Program-made: the position numbers and the translations under genes
Assembly (NCBI GenBank): GCA_947172415.1
Contig: OX359201.1
Span: 3,038,001-3,102,000 of the forward strand
Direction of reading: 5' to 3'
Origin: Chondrosia reniformis
Taxonomy: Eukaryota > Porifera > Demospongiae > Chondrillida > Chondrillidae
DNA: 64,000 nt
Shown here: positions 10,601-19,719 of the stretch, one piece after another
How positions within the stretch are numbered: position 1 is the first letter of the stretch
How the letters are laid out: each line of letters opens with the position of its first letter
The notes under the pieces: model-generated
The model's input: only the letters and a program-made list of their open reading frames with translations
What the model was told of the DNA's origin: nothing
Database searches by the model: none

Positions 10601-13600
10601 TGACATTTTTGCTCCTGGCATCTTTGATAGATATGCCTCACGACCAGACTCACAACACTTTGCCAACATGACGTTGGCTCACTTTGCCGTCTGGTATGAT
10701 GTGGATGGATGTGATGGTTCCGTTGGAAGTAGCTCAGGGCAGCCTCGTAGCCAATTGCAAAACAACTTGGGATGGGTGCGCCTTCGAAGGAAGCAAGCTT
10801 GCCTTCGAATACCAGTACAGACAGTAGAAAATCATGGTGATGACTATTACTACAGTTTGCTGCTTCTTTACATTCCTTGGAGGAAGGAACCCGTGGATCT
10901 CCTACTACACCACTCTTCAGCAATGGAGGCTTTCATTGCAAGGGAGGGAGAAATGGTTGTTCTTAATGCAGAGAACCACACTTTTGCAGACGAGGTGCAG
11001 AGGGCTGTTGTACAATTGCAAGCCTTGAAAGACGATGCTTATCAGGATGCAGTTGCACCTATGACACTCCAAGTTCATCGAGAGGATGCTGCCAAACCTC
11101 CTGTAGAGGCTGAGGGTGGATTGATGAACCCTGAGAATTTTGCTGATCCTCATTACTTTCAGGATGACACTGAGGGTGCAGGAAATTTAGATGAAGGGAT
11201 TATAAATGATGACAACAATGCCATTGGGGCAATGATTAGATGCACCCTTCCTGATGAGGTCTTTCGGCAACTAATTGCAAACCTCAATACACAACAACGG
11301 GTTCCATTTGACATAGTTGTTCAGTACACTCGAGAATTACATAAGTACCAAATGAAGCTACGCCCAAAAGCTCCAGAAGCTTTTCATCTGTTTGTGACAG
11401 GTGGAGCGGGCACTGGTAAATCACACGTAATTAGAGCAATTAAAGAGCATTTGGAGCGCTCGGTCTCCAGTGGGCCAGACAAGCATGCATGCATCTTGAT
11501 GGCACCTACAGGGGTTGCAGCTTTTAACGTTGGAGGCCTAACCATCCACAGAGCCCTGAGACTGCAAGTAGAGCATGGCAAGACGGCCCATCAGTTACAA
11601 CTGCATGCTTTAGCATTGCATGATTTGAGAAAATTGTGGCAAGGGGTGCACACTATCATAATTGATGAAATCAGTATGGTTTCATACCAGATATTGAAGT
11701 CTGTACACAGCCGTCTGTGTGAAATTTATGGCAATGATGAAATATTTGGTGGTTTGAATGTGATAGCTGTGGGAGACTTATACCAGCTGTCGCCTGTGAA
11801 TGGGAGCCATGTTTTCAGTAAGAAACCTGGTCGTTCATCAGGCCGATTGTCTTCACACCTTTGGAGAGATTTCTTCAAGGTCATTGAATTAGAAGTTAAT
11901 ATGCGGCAGCAAAAAGATGCTACCTTTTCAGATATCCTTAATCGTGTCAGAATAGGCAACCACACGGTTGAAGATGTTAAAGTTTTGCACACACGATTGC
12001 TTTCCAGTGGATCTGTGGATTTACTGGCTCCCCCATTTGATACTGCCCTCAGATTGTATCCTCGTTCAGTGGATGTAGAAGGATATAATGAAACCCAGAT
12101 TACATGTTTGGCAAAAGACAATCAACTGTATAGAATTGATGCAGAACATGCAATTCTACAGAGTCGAGGACAATTCTATGCCCATGTTAATTACAATGAG
12201 GTTCCTGAACGCCTCATTCCACAGGATGACAAAGATTGTGCTGCATTACCTCGTCAATTGAAGTTAGCAATTGGTGCCAGAGTGATGCTTCGCCGTAACA
12301 TCAACTGTGGTGATGGCCTTGTGAATGGTGCCAGAGGTATAATTGTGGGATTCAAATGGCCAGGAAAAATAAATTATCAGAAAAAACCTGGTGAAATGCC
12401 TACAGAGGTGTATGTCAAATTCTTTGATCCAAATGTGGGAAGCCTCTCAAAGGTGACAATTGCCTCTGGTGATCAGGAAGTTGTGCCGATTGCAGCAATT
12501 TCAGCATGCTTCTATGGAAAGGAAGGCACACTCTTGCAGAGAACACAGATTCCTTTGATTCTCTGCTGGGCAGCCACTGTGCATAAAGTGCAAGGTTTGT
12601 CACTTGATGCAGCAGTCATGGATCTTGGTAAGAACGTTTTTGAACCTGGTATGGCCTATGTAGCTCTCAGTCGCGTGCGTACTCTAAATGGAGTGGCCCT
12701 ACTGAACTTTGAGCCACAAAAGATGACAGCAAACAAGAGAGTTCATGAGGAAATGGCAAGGCTGCGACAACAGTCTACTTGTGGTAGTGTATTGCAAAGT
12801 GACGGGCAGACATCAGATCTATTGGTTCAGAACTGCAAACGTCCTGACAAATCAAACAGTGAAAACAGGGCCAATCCTTTGGTGGAGGACAAAAGTGCTG
12901 CATTGCATAGTGAGAAGCAGACATTGTCTACTAAAAATAGGGATGATGAGTTACAAGGCAAGCAGAAGCCTATAGTAGTCCACATGGAAGTCAGTCAATC
13001 TGTACACTTAAATCCGATTGTTAATGTTGATGCACAGCTGGTGTCCTCACTGAAAATGGCACTAGAAGTGATAGTAAATGAAAATAGTCCAACTGTTGAG
13101 TCGATAACAAAATGGGCAAACTCTCACAGCCATGAACTAGACTGTATTTTAAAAGTGATAAATATACCTTGCAGGGCTACATTTAGCAACTGTCATCTAG
13201 TAGATATTTTGGAAAAAGAAAAGATCTTTGCAGCTGTTACTTCTCAATATGTCCCAGTGTGCACTAAAGGAGATGGTAATTGCATGTATAACATGCTTTC
13301 CCTATCACTTTCTGGTACTGAGCAGTATATGTGGCACTTGAGGTTGTTGACTGCTTATAGTATAATTGTACATCGAGAACGCATGATAAAAGTCATACAA
13401 CCAGTTGCAGGAAGACATATACCGCCAGGGGAACGAGAGCCTCTTGCAGTTGCTAAGGCAGCAGAAAGACAATGGTTGGAAATCCTTTGCAGTTCAATCC
13501 ACGATAAAGCATGGGGTGACCAATTTCATTTGTATGCCCTAGCTCTGATTTTAAAAAGGCCTATCTGGTTGTATGGTGTGAAGTGCAACAGAAGTCTCTA

Positions 13601-13859
13601 TCATGAAGGGGAAAGGCTCCAACCAATTAAGCATGACATTACACAAGCTGAATTAAAAGATCTTTTTAAAATGAGAGATAAGAGATTAAATAACAATTAT
13701 TGCTATTGTCCTGACTCAGTCCTGGAAGAAAAAGTGCCACTTTTAGGTTTTTTGGATTCCTCTCATTTCACTGCCTTACTTCCAGTAGAATCTGCAAAGA
13801 TTTCAACAGATTTTGCTCCATTTGCCACCTTTTTGTCACAGTGTGGTCCTGAAGAATGA
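7530..13859 (+). CDS. Helitron Rep-helicase with OTU protease domain
   Basis: Real coding content starts after the A-run at 7583; codons before it are out of the repeat frame. Counting from 7530, residues ~18-165 are the remaining 23-residue STPR-like repeats (about 12 in total over both frames), ending in a basic coiled region. Near 292 a CYSCGKLC...FCNRC zinc finger follows. The Helitron N-terminal domain starts near 545 (AFPTLYPDGENSF). The HUH Rep has motif 1 FFITLSADDNNW (~695), motif 2 SPHVHSMWW (~786) and motif 3 AAYVCSYMCK with two tyrosines (~926). The PIF1-type helicase has Walker A GGAGTGKS (~1292), Walker B IIIDEIS (~1376), AVGDLYQLSPV (~1413) and TVHKVQGLSLD (~1682). The C-terminal OTU domain has GDGNCMYN (~1914, catalytic Cys) and SSHFTALL (~2076, catalytic His). 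The stop is TGA at 13857. All key residues are present, so the protein could be active apart from the upstream frame change. Confidence 0.92.
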   Translation: MLSNVRVELLSFLKIKKKRLKSESAEQREARVATLSENQRKRLKAESAEQREARVATLSENQRKRLKAESAEQHEARVATLRENQKKRLKSQSIEERQARLATLSVNRKQRLLSETDENLESRLSGMKEWKKSRSVKESEQERTLRLKREKDQARLRMQAFRKRKQELFTNHESLDEYHGVQKTENVQCANVTSQVNLAVGDIDILSKEGLQGEQILLCNHAVLYGAAKQDCIYQMSEEKDMEEDPEVTAITVSESVVTVPTLQIALPSNQGKKLRNNLQKFEKVILEGPTHKCYSCGKLCYRQLGATFSLDVAVELLSTINESIQDNIKTLWFCNRCKNLLQRKKIPAVSQFNKMKVVDIPSVLMGLNTLEQRLISKATVFMKMVILPRGGQRAVRGQVINFPSNVDSVISELPRLPNGEDIVYIQQPQSPESEDKSNGPDKAYHCCRYSRVMQALQWLKQHNPLYRDVSISNISEGMFVDGEEVTEGENSRQEENLEMDETGIVRLDALQPNVVAVELVQERKSIEHQVHELQRITATPLSIFEDRDDLEAMAFPTLYPDGENSFGKIRETKVSPLQYFQARLLSADTRWACHPSYIFWACNIVEALKLQSSISIAMRMRSFRVSHFDNKTDNETDDKRLLTAGLLRGPLDDNPELRENCYSFMKDIRGTQAYWNSVKIQLFAMFRTLGPPTFFITLSADDNNWVDLMIVLSKSRGQNLSEEEAANLSSSEKRNLMRSNPVVTARHFAHRFQSFVKEVIKGSGQPIGEVVDYFWRIEFQLRGSPHVHSMWWIKDAPNLDTTVGRQIAPQYIDRYISVNIPNEGSKDEQLHSLVMHVQQHHHTVTCKKATNRRPNVKDCRFDFPQPLSEVTRLKNNDDPGNKSRFYVLKRSEGEENCNPYNAHLLKAWKANMDIQLIGSVYGTAAYVCSYMCKSESEEVRKAIRDALESLPPRATARKRLSKVGNTMLTHRELSAQEAAYRLCHLPLKENSRKVVFVNTTKPEKRTRLLKCKAELLQLEDYSTDIFAPGIFDRYASRPDSQHFANMTLAHFAVWYDVDGCDGSVGSSSGQPRSQLQNNLGWVRLRRKQACLRIPVQTVENHGDDYYYSLLLLYIPWRKEPVDLLLHHSSAMEAFIAREGEMVVLNAENHTFADEVQRAVVQLQALKDDAYQDAVAPMTLQVHREDAAKPPVEAEGGLMNPENFADPHYFQDDTEGAGNLDEGIINDDNNAIGAMIRCTLPDEVFRQLIANLNTQQRVPFDIVVQYTRELHKYQMKLRPKAPEAFHLFVTGGAGTGKSHVIRAIKEHLERSVSSGPDKHACILMAPTGVAAFNVGGLTIHRALRLQVEHGKTAHQLQLHALALHDLRKLWQGVHTIIIDEISMVSYQILKSVHSRLCEIYGNDEIFGGLNVIAVGDLYQLSPVNGSHVFSKKPGRSSGRLSSHLWRDFFKVIELEVNMRQQKDATFSDILNRVRIGNHTVEDVKVLHTRLLSSGSVDLLAPPFDTALRLYPRSVDVEGYNETQITCLAKDNQLYRIDAEHAILQSRGQFYAHVNYNEVPERLIPQDDKDCAALPRQLKLAIGARVMLRRNINCGDGLVNGARGIIVGFKWPGKINYQKKPGEMPTEVYVKFFDPNVGSLSKVTIASGDQEVVPIAAISACFYGKEGTLLQRTQIPLILCWAATVHKVQGLSLDAAVMDLGKNVFEPGMAYVALSRVRTLNGVALLNFEPQKMTANKRVHEEMARLRQQSTCGSVLQSDGQTSDLLVQNCKRPDKSNSENRANPLVEDKSAALHSEKQTLSTKNRDDELQGKQKPIVVHMEVSQSVHLNPIVNVDAQLVSSLKMALEVIVNENSPTVESITKWANSHSHELDCILKVINIPCRATFSNCHLVDILEKEKIFAAVTSQYVPVCTKGDGNCMYNMLSLSLSGTEQYMWHLRLLTAYSIIVHRERMIKVIQPVAGRHIPPGEREPLAVAKAAERQWLEILCSSIHDKAWGDQFHLYALALILKRPIWLYGVKCNRSLYHEGERLQPIKHDITQAELKDLFKMRDKRLNNNYCYCPDSVLEEKVPLLGFLDSSHFTALLPVESAKISTDFAPFATFLSQCGPEE

Positions 13860-14735
13860 TTAAAAGGAGCAGTGCAGTGGCAATGGGCCACTGCATTGGG
13901 ATGTGATTAAAGACAACCGTGGTGGTGATATATACATTCACATTAATTGCCCAGCAATACTGGGTGTTGATTTAAATGCATGCCTGTTAGGGATTGTGCA
14001 TATTTTGTTTGCATGTTATAAGAGGTAATTTGTTTTGTATACTTTTTAATTGTATGCATGTAGATGTGTTCACATACTTTTCTATTTCTATTGCAAAGAA
14101 GGATAAGGAGGAGTAAAGTCACTCGTAAGCCAATTATTAATCATTTTTTAAATTGCAATGAATATTTAATCATTTCAGGGAGGTTTTATTTAATTGCAGG
14201 TTATCCAGTTTTATAGCCACTTAAATGTAAGTCTGCACATTAAGGAAAATGTAGATCAAGTTACACTTAGTGATTCTGGAGATGTCATGGAAAAGAAGCA
14301 TTTTATTTATTGTCACATGGTAAGTAGATGCTTTACACTATTGTTGATTTGCACACATCATACATTCAGTGTTAAAATCTCTTTCTTTATACAGGGGAGA
14401 CTAATTCTTGCAAACCCAAATTTGATAAACTGGACACATCATTTTGGAACCAGTCTGCTACTAATTTCTACATGGTTATAGTCACTTACATTAACTTAAC
14501 TCGGAACTTCAAGGTTCCTGACAAATTTATTTTTCCCACTAACTTTTGGTAACACTCTTTTAGAGGCTGTGTTTATTAGTTCCATTTACTGTATTCATTT
14601 CTAAGTATTTCATTTCATATCATAGATATATATGATAATAGAAGTTGCAAAAATATAATACACATTCTACAATTTACATCTTGAGAATATCTTAAGCTTA
14701 GAATATGACAGTATACAAAATCATCCGAAAGCCGC
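13860..14735. other. Helitron downstream region, no gene seen
   Basis: AT-rich and non-coding. A short open frame at 14194-14481 begins at a TTG and has no support. The 3' end of the Helitron should be here or further on, but I found no convincing hairpin followed by CTRR. Confidence 0.4.
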
Positions 14736-14796
14736 CAAGTAGTTCGAGTGCGTGGGAGGGGGCAGCCCCCACGAGTTTTTTAACTCGAACTACTTG
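14736..14796 (-). repeat. Three-hairpin palindrome, whole copy
   Basis: 61 bp. The outer arms CAAGTAGTTCGAGT (14736-14749) and ACTCGAACTACTTG (14783-14796) pair perfectly over 14 bases. Inside are a G/C hairpin (GGGGGC...GCCCCC) and a second hairpin, CGAG-T6-AACTCG. The order of the inner hairpins is the reverse of that at 37009 and 61761, so this copy lies in the opposite orientation. Followed by a 14-base T run. Confidence 0.8.
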
Positions 14797-14975
14797 TTTT
14801 TTTTTTTTTCCATTACCTAGTTCTTTTCTCTCATTTACCTATTTATTCCTTACTTACTGCACTGTTTGTTTTATCTTATTGTATAAAATATACCTCACGC
14901 GACCTCCCACACTCCCAGTTCCCCGCCCATTATTTTCCCGCCTACAGTCATCTCACCTGCCCCTCCCCCTACCGA

Positions 14976-14983
14976 TATATAAG
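14976..14983 (+). promoter_or_regulatory. TATA box candidate
   Basis: TATATAAG, 35 bp upstream of the CTGATGA motif. Transcription would be expected to start close to the ribozyme-like core. Based on sequence match only. Confidence 0.35.
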
Positions 14984-15010
14984 TCACCTTGCCCTGTAAT
15001 CTCACTACCA

Positions 15011-15039
15011 CTGATGAAGACCCGAGATTGGGTCGAAAC
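15011..15039 (+). ncRNA. Hammerhead-like ribozyme core (candidate)
   Basis: CTGATGA, one extra A, the stem GACCC/GGGTC with loop GAGATT, then GAAAC. These are the two invariant core strands of a hammerhead, separated by a perfect 5-bp stem II. Stems I and III are not evident: downstream ATTTGGTA could give only a two-pair stem III (AC/GT), and the flanks of stem I do not pair well. The extra A is also non-standard. It may be an inactive relative. Confidence 0.3.
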
Positions 15040-15129
15040 ATTTGGTAATCATTGACAAGCGACATCTGTCCCAATCCCTTGGCTAGTGCAGTTCCAGATT
15101 CTGAAGCATGAATACACCTAGCCACACAG

Positions 15130-17994
15130 AGATCTTTAAAGTGATGTACTAGTTGTATATACTAGTTTTGTTGTATATAGCTGTTTGTGCTAGTTGTATT
15201 AACTAGTTGTATGCACTATTTACTAATTGTATGTCCTAGTTGTTTGTTCTGGTTGTATGTGCTAGTTGTATGTACCAGTAATATGTACTAGTTGGGTGTA
15301 CTAGTTGTAGGTACTAGTGGTAGTTCTAGTTTTATGTACTAGTTGTAGATACTAGTTGTATGTACTAGTTGTAAGTAATAGTTATATGTACTAGTTGAAT
15401 GAAGTAGTTGTTTATACTAGTTGTATGTACTCGTTGTATGTTCTCCTTGCTAGTTTTATGTACAAGTTGAAGGTACTAGTTGTTTGTAGTAGTTATATTT
15501 ACTAGTTGTATGAACTAGTAACATGTACTAGTTGAATGGACTAGTTGTATGTACTATTTAAGTAGTAGTTGTTTGTGCTAGTTGTGTTAACTAGTTGTAT
15601 GGACTATTTTTGAACTAGTTGTATGAACTAATTGTATGAAATAGTTGTATGAAATCGTTGTAGGTACTATTACTTGTCATATTAACTAGTTGTAGGTACT
15701 ACTTGTATGTACTAGTTGTATGTACTAGTTTTGTACTAGTTGTTTGTGCTAGTTGTATGAACTAGTGGTATCAACTAGGGATGTACTAGTTCTGTGTACT
15801 AGTTGGAGGCACTAGTTGTAGGTATTAGTACTGGTAATATTAACTAGTTGTAGGTACTACCTGTATGTATTAGTTGTATGTACTAGTTGTATGTTCTAGT
15901 TATATGGACTACGTTTGTGTACTAGTTGTATGTACTATTTGTAGGACTAGTTTTATGTACTAGTTGTATGTAGTAGATGTATTTACTAGTTGTAAGTAAT
16001 CGTTCTATGTGCTAGTTTTATGAAGTAGTTGTATATATATACTAGTTTAAGGAACAAGTTGTATGTACTCGTAGCTAGTTGTATGTACTGGTTGTATGTA
16101 CTCGTAGCAAATTGTATGTACTAGTTGTATGTACTAGTTATATATACTAGTACTGGTTTTATTTATTAGTTGTAGGTAATAATTGTACGTACTAGTTGTA
16201 AGTACTAGTTGAATTTTCTAGCTGAATGTAATATTTGTATGTACTAATTTTATGCACTCGTTGTGTGTACTAGTTGTATGTACTAGTTATGTACTAATTG
16301 TTTTTGCTAGTTACTAGTTATAAGTACTAGTTGTTTGTGCTAGTTTTATGTTCTAGGTGAAATACTTATAGGATATATTATGGTATATATTGGTTAAAAA
16401 TTGTTGGATATATTTGGCAAAACTATGGGATATACTGGTCCATTGGATATATTAAGCAAAAATCAGGCACAATTATGGGATATATAGGCCAAAAATTATG
16501 GTATATACTATGGGATATATTTGTCAAAAGCTATGAGATATATTAGGCAAACATTAAGGGTTATATTATGGTATATATTAGTTATAAATTGTTAGATATA
16601 TTTGGCAAAATTATGGGATATACTGGTCCATTGGATATATTAAGAAAAACTAAGGGTTATATTAGCAAAATTATGGGATATATAGGACAAAAATTATGGG
16701 ATATAGTATGGGATATATTTGACGAAAACTAAGGGGTATATTGGGTAAATCTCCGGGTTATATTAAGGGATATAATTGGCAATATTTGTAAATAATTGGA
16801 CATATTAAGCAAAAACAGGTATATATTAGGCAAAATTATGGGATATATTTGTCAAAAATTATGGGATATATTTGCAAAAACTATGGAATATATTGGGCTG
16901 AGGGTGTAGGTTATATTTTGGCATATATTTTGTAAAGGTTGTTGGATATATTTGGAAAAAAATGGGATATATTTTGGCAGTTGTATGTACTAGTTGTATA
17001 TATGTTCTAGTAAGTAGTTGTATGTACTAATTATATGCACTAGTTGTTTATTCTAGCTGAATGTACGGGTTGTAGTTATTAGTTGTATGTACTAATTGTA
17101 TGTACTAGTTGTATGTACTAGTAACTAGATGTATGTTCTATTTGTATGTAATAGTTTTAGGTTTTTTATAGTACTAGTTATAGTGGGTACTAGGTAAGTA
17201 CAAGTTGTAGGTACTACCTGTTTGAACAATTTGTATGTACTAATTTCATGTACTATTTGTATGTACTAATTATATACACTAATTATTTGTTCTATGTGTA
17301 TGTACTACTTGTATGTACTTGTTATGTACTAATTGTATGCACTAGTTGTATGTACTAGTAAGTAGTTGCATGTACTAGTTATATGTACTAGTTGTATGTG
17401 TATGTACTAGTTTTATGTAGTAGTAGTGTGTATTAGTTTTATGTAATTGGTGTATGTACTCATTGTATGTACTAGTGTTTTGAACTAGTACTAGTTGTAT
17501 TAACTAATTGTTGGTACTAGTTGTGTGTACTAGTTGTATGTAGTCATTATGAACCAATTGTATGTTCTAGTTGTATGTATTAGCTATGTACTAATTGTAT
17601 ATACTAGTGGTATGTAGTATTTTTATGTAATTATTGTAAGCACTAGTTGTGTGTACTAGTCTTATGTACTAGGTGTGTGTACTATATATATGTACTAATT
17701 TAAGTGTAAGTACTGATTATATGTACTAATTTTGTGTAATTGTTGTATATACTAGTTGTGTGTACTATTTGTATGTACTACTTGTGTGTACTAGTTTTAT
17801 GTACTAGTTGTATGTACTAGTTGTATGTACTACTTGTATGTACTAGGTGTGTACTAGTTGTATGTACTAGTTCTATGTATTAGTTCTATGTACTAGTTGC
17901 TAGTTGAATGTAGTAGTTTTATGTTCTCATTCTTTGAACTAGTTCTATATAATATTTGTAGTTTTAGTTGTATGAACTAGTTGTATTTACTACT
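15130..17994 (+). repeat. 13-bp satellite, block 1
   Basis: Degenerate tandem copies of ACTAGTTGTATGT. The unit length is seen where copies are clean, for example around 23341-23400. Many copies carry small indels, so the period drifts. The block contains an AT-rich island at 16365-16978 of a different repeat. No coding frame survives. Confidence 0.92.
16365..16978 (+). repeat. AT-rich ~22-bp repeat island inside the satellite
   Basis: Repeats of the type ATGGGATATATTNGGCAAAA at spacings of roughly 20-45 bp, quite different from the surrounding ACTAGTTGTATGT. The satellite resumes in mid-phase at 16979. Either a second satellite family or a diverged amplification. Confidence 0.75.
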
Positions 17995-18501
17995 GCCTAG
18001 GTGCACCAGTGGTGAAGAAAACCCTGGGTCAACCAGAATAGGTGATACCACTGGTGCCTCACAGGTAGATGTACCTGAATGTAATAGTCTTTCTTCGGTC
18101 CCCATGACGGGCCAACCAGCCCTATGGACCGAGGAAATGGTTAGGGCACTAATTGATTGCTATGAGCGATCTGAACTCAAAGAGGTGGCTATCAGAAGCG
18201 TTTAGAGCGGGAATGGCTGAGCAAATACCCACATTTGCCTCAGACCGGTCGAACCCTTGCCTTCCAAGCCAAAAGGAACTTGGTAGGAGACGAAGTACTG
18301 CAAGTAACTGGTAGCCGAGATTTAGATTTGGTTAATGATGCACCGCAAGGTGCCTCTAGAAGGAGAAGGATCCAAGGGGTGATCTGGAACCTTCAGAGGG
18401 ATAATATCCTCATGGAGCTCTACCGAGAAAGTAAGCCCATGGAAAAGGGGTATGCCGAGCGGTTGTACCGGGCTTGGAATGCTAAAATGCCAGACCAATA
18501 A
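17981..18501 (+). pseudogene. RLE LINE N-terminal region with Myb-like repeats
   Basis: Coding pieces at 17981-18205 and 18235-18501. LWTEEMVRALIDCYERSE in the first piece looks like the first helix of a Myb/SANT fold. The second piece has a parallel block, WNLQRDNILMELYRESKP, followed by a GYAERLYRAW segment. The first piece runs out of frame near 18188 and the same change is present in the copy at 30099, so it predates the split of the two copies. The second piece ends at a TAA at 18499 that the sister copy lacks. The likely role is target-site binding. Confidence 0.6.
18002..18057 (+). promoter_or_regulatory. 5' UTR inverted repeat of the RLE LINE
   Basis: GCACCAGTGG (18002-18011) and CCACTGGTGC (18048-18057) pair perfectly over 10 bases around a 36-base loop. 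R2-group LINEs often begin with an HDV-like ribozyme. A structured 5' end would fit that, but I could not build the nested double pseudoknot by hand. Confidence 0.4.
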
Positions 18502-18522
18502 ACCACAAAGGTAGCGCTAACT

Positions 18523-19719
18523 ATGAGAATTACTAGAATCCGAAGAGGTCAAGGTCTCTCGAGACTAAACCCTATGGAACCTGATTCTTGTGGTTTAGCC
18601 ACCCTAACTGAGACTGTGGAGGAAGGTGTGGGAGCCCAGGGGCAGGGTGAGCTTCACCAAGTTCAGGCTGTGACTGAACAAAATGGTGAGCTGCCTGCAG
18701 CCCCTGTTGAAACTCCTACAAATGATCATCCTAGTCCAAGGACAAGTGGCAATGATCAACTGATGCAACTTTTAGGCAAAGCAAAAGATGCCTGTCTCCG
18801 AAAGAAACCTGGAGATTTCTCTGATAGAAAACCCTGTGGGGCGGTGCGGTTCAACCATGTTGATACAGCACTGCTTCAGGAGGCCAATGATTGGGTGGAG
18901 AAAGAGTGGCAGGAAGGCCCTAGGTCGGCCTGGCACCTGAACTGCCTAGTCTACTCTGTTGCTATGGCTGTGGGGGGAAAAACAACCTACGAATCGCAGC
19001 CATGCAACCAGGGAAGGAAATCAGGTAATCAGAAGGGAAGTAAGAGACAGGAAGGTCACATAAGTGACTTGAAGGCCAAAGGCCTTAGGTTTAGAAGACT
19101 GCTTGCCCGGTTGGATGTGGAAATAGCGCGCCAACAGAGTAATAATCCTATGACCAAACGCCAGAAAGTACTCCGAAGAAAGCTTAGGAGGGAGTTCCAT
19201 TCATTAAACCTGAATGTTCTGATCAGAGCTCGGGAACAGACACTGGGGAAACTCAGGGTCTGGACCCTACAAGAGCGAAGATCGGCTGAACGCAGGAAAT
19301 TCCAGGAACAAAACAACCTTTGGAATACCCAAAGGAAGTTCCAGATGAATGGCAATGTTCCAACCTCCAATGAAGCTCCCTCAATTGAGGTAGTAAGAGA
19401 CTTTTGGACAAAGATTGTAGGTACTGTTGGTAAGGTCAACAAAGACGACCCAGGGGTGAAAGAATGGCTTAAGGAAACCAAAAAGAGGGTGGGTAGAACC
19501 CCCTCTGAAGGTCCCGATAGCATTGATGAGACCAAACTGAGGAAAGCCTTGAAAAAGGCAAAAAGCTGGTCAGCCCCTGGCCCGGATGGCATTCACACTT
19601 TTTGGTGGAAAGCACTCCCCTCTGCACAGTCTGCCTTGGCAGATGTACTACGGAGGGTGGTGAGTGGAGATCTGGCTTACAAGGGGTCGCAATTTACTCA
19701 TCCCAAAAAGTTGACCTGA
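18523..19719 (+). pseudogene. RLE LINE middle region and start of reverse transcriptase
   Basis: 398 codons open. A hydrophilic linker comes first, then a long basic region, then the beginning of the reverse transcriptase with SWSAPGPDGIHTFWWK (near residue 350). The frame leaves the reverse transcriptase at about 19680, and the following RT motifs are in the frame of 19602-20537. Confidence 0.75.

Larger units (their letters stand above)
6956..13859 (+). mobile_element. Helitron, coding part
   Basis: A rolling-circle transposon coding region with Rep and helicase domains in one polypeptide, as in all autonomous Helitrons. It also carries an OTU-type protease, as described for several animal Helitron-like lineages. 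Termini were not located. I saw no confident 5' TC or 3' hairpin-plus-CTRR, and the gene may have exons upstream. The long frame is open for 2,100 codons with one frame change near 7575-7583, so the copy is young or under constraint. Its termini could lie on either side of the satellite-free stretch 6234-14735. Confidence 0.85.
14797..15128 (+). mobile_element. Fragment with TATA box and hammerhead-like core
   Basis: Pyrimidine-rich sequence, then TATATAAG at 14976-14983, and 35 bp later CTGATGA-hairpin-GAAAC at 15011-15039. A TATA box before the same core also occurs on the minus strand at 57754-57866. This arrangement recalls terminal regions of Penelope-like elements and retrozymes, which carry hammerhead ribozymes, but no reverse transcriptase is next to it. 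The right edge is the start of the 13-bp satellite. Confidence 0.35.

Noticed and set aside
13860-14735. Canonical Helitron 3' end (hairpin plus CTRR)
   Set aside because: Searched by eye but no hairpin with CTRR at the expected distance was convincing.
14736-14796. tRNA gene or rho-independent terminator
   Set aside because: The cloverleaf-like pairing lacks conserved tRNA bases and a CCA-type acceptor; the following T run is in a eukaryotic repeat family, so a bacterial terminator makes no sense.
14705-15055. 116-codon frame after the Helitron
   Set aside because: Low-complexity pyrimidine-rich translation crossing a palindrome, a TATA box and the ribozyme-like core.
15130-17994. CRISPR-like array
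   Set aside because: The units are 13 bp, degenerate and without distinct spacers, in a eukaryotic context; this is a satellite.
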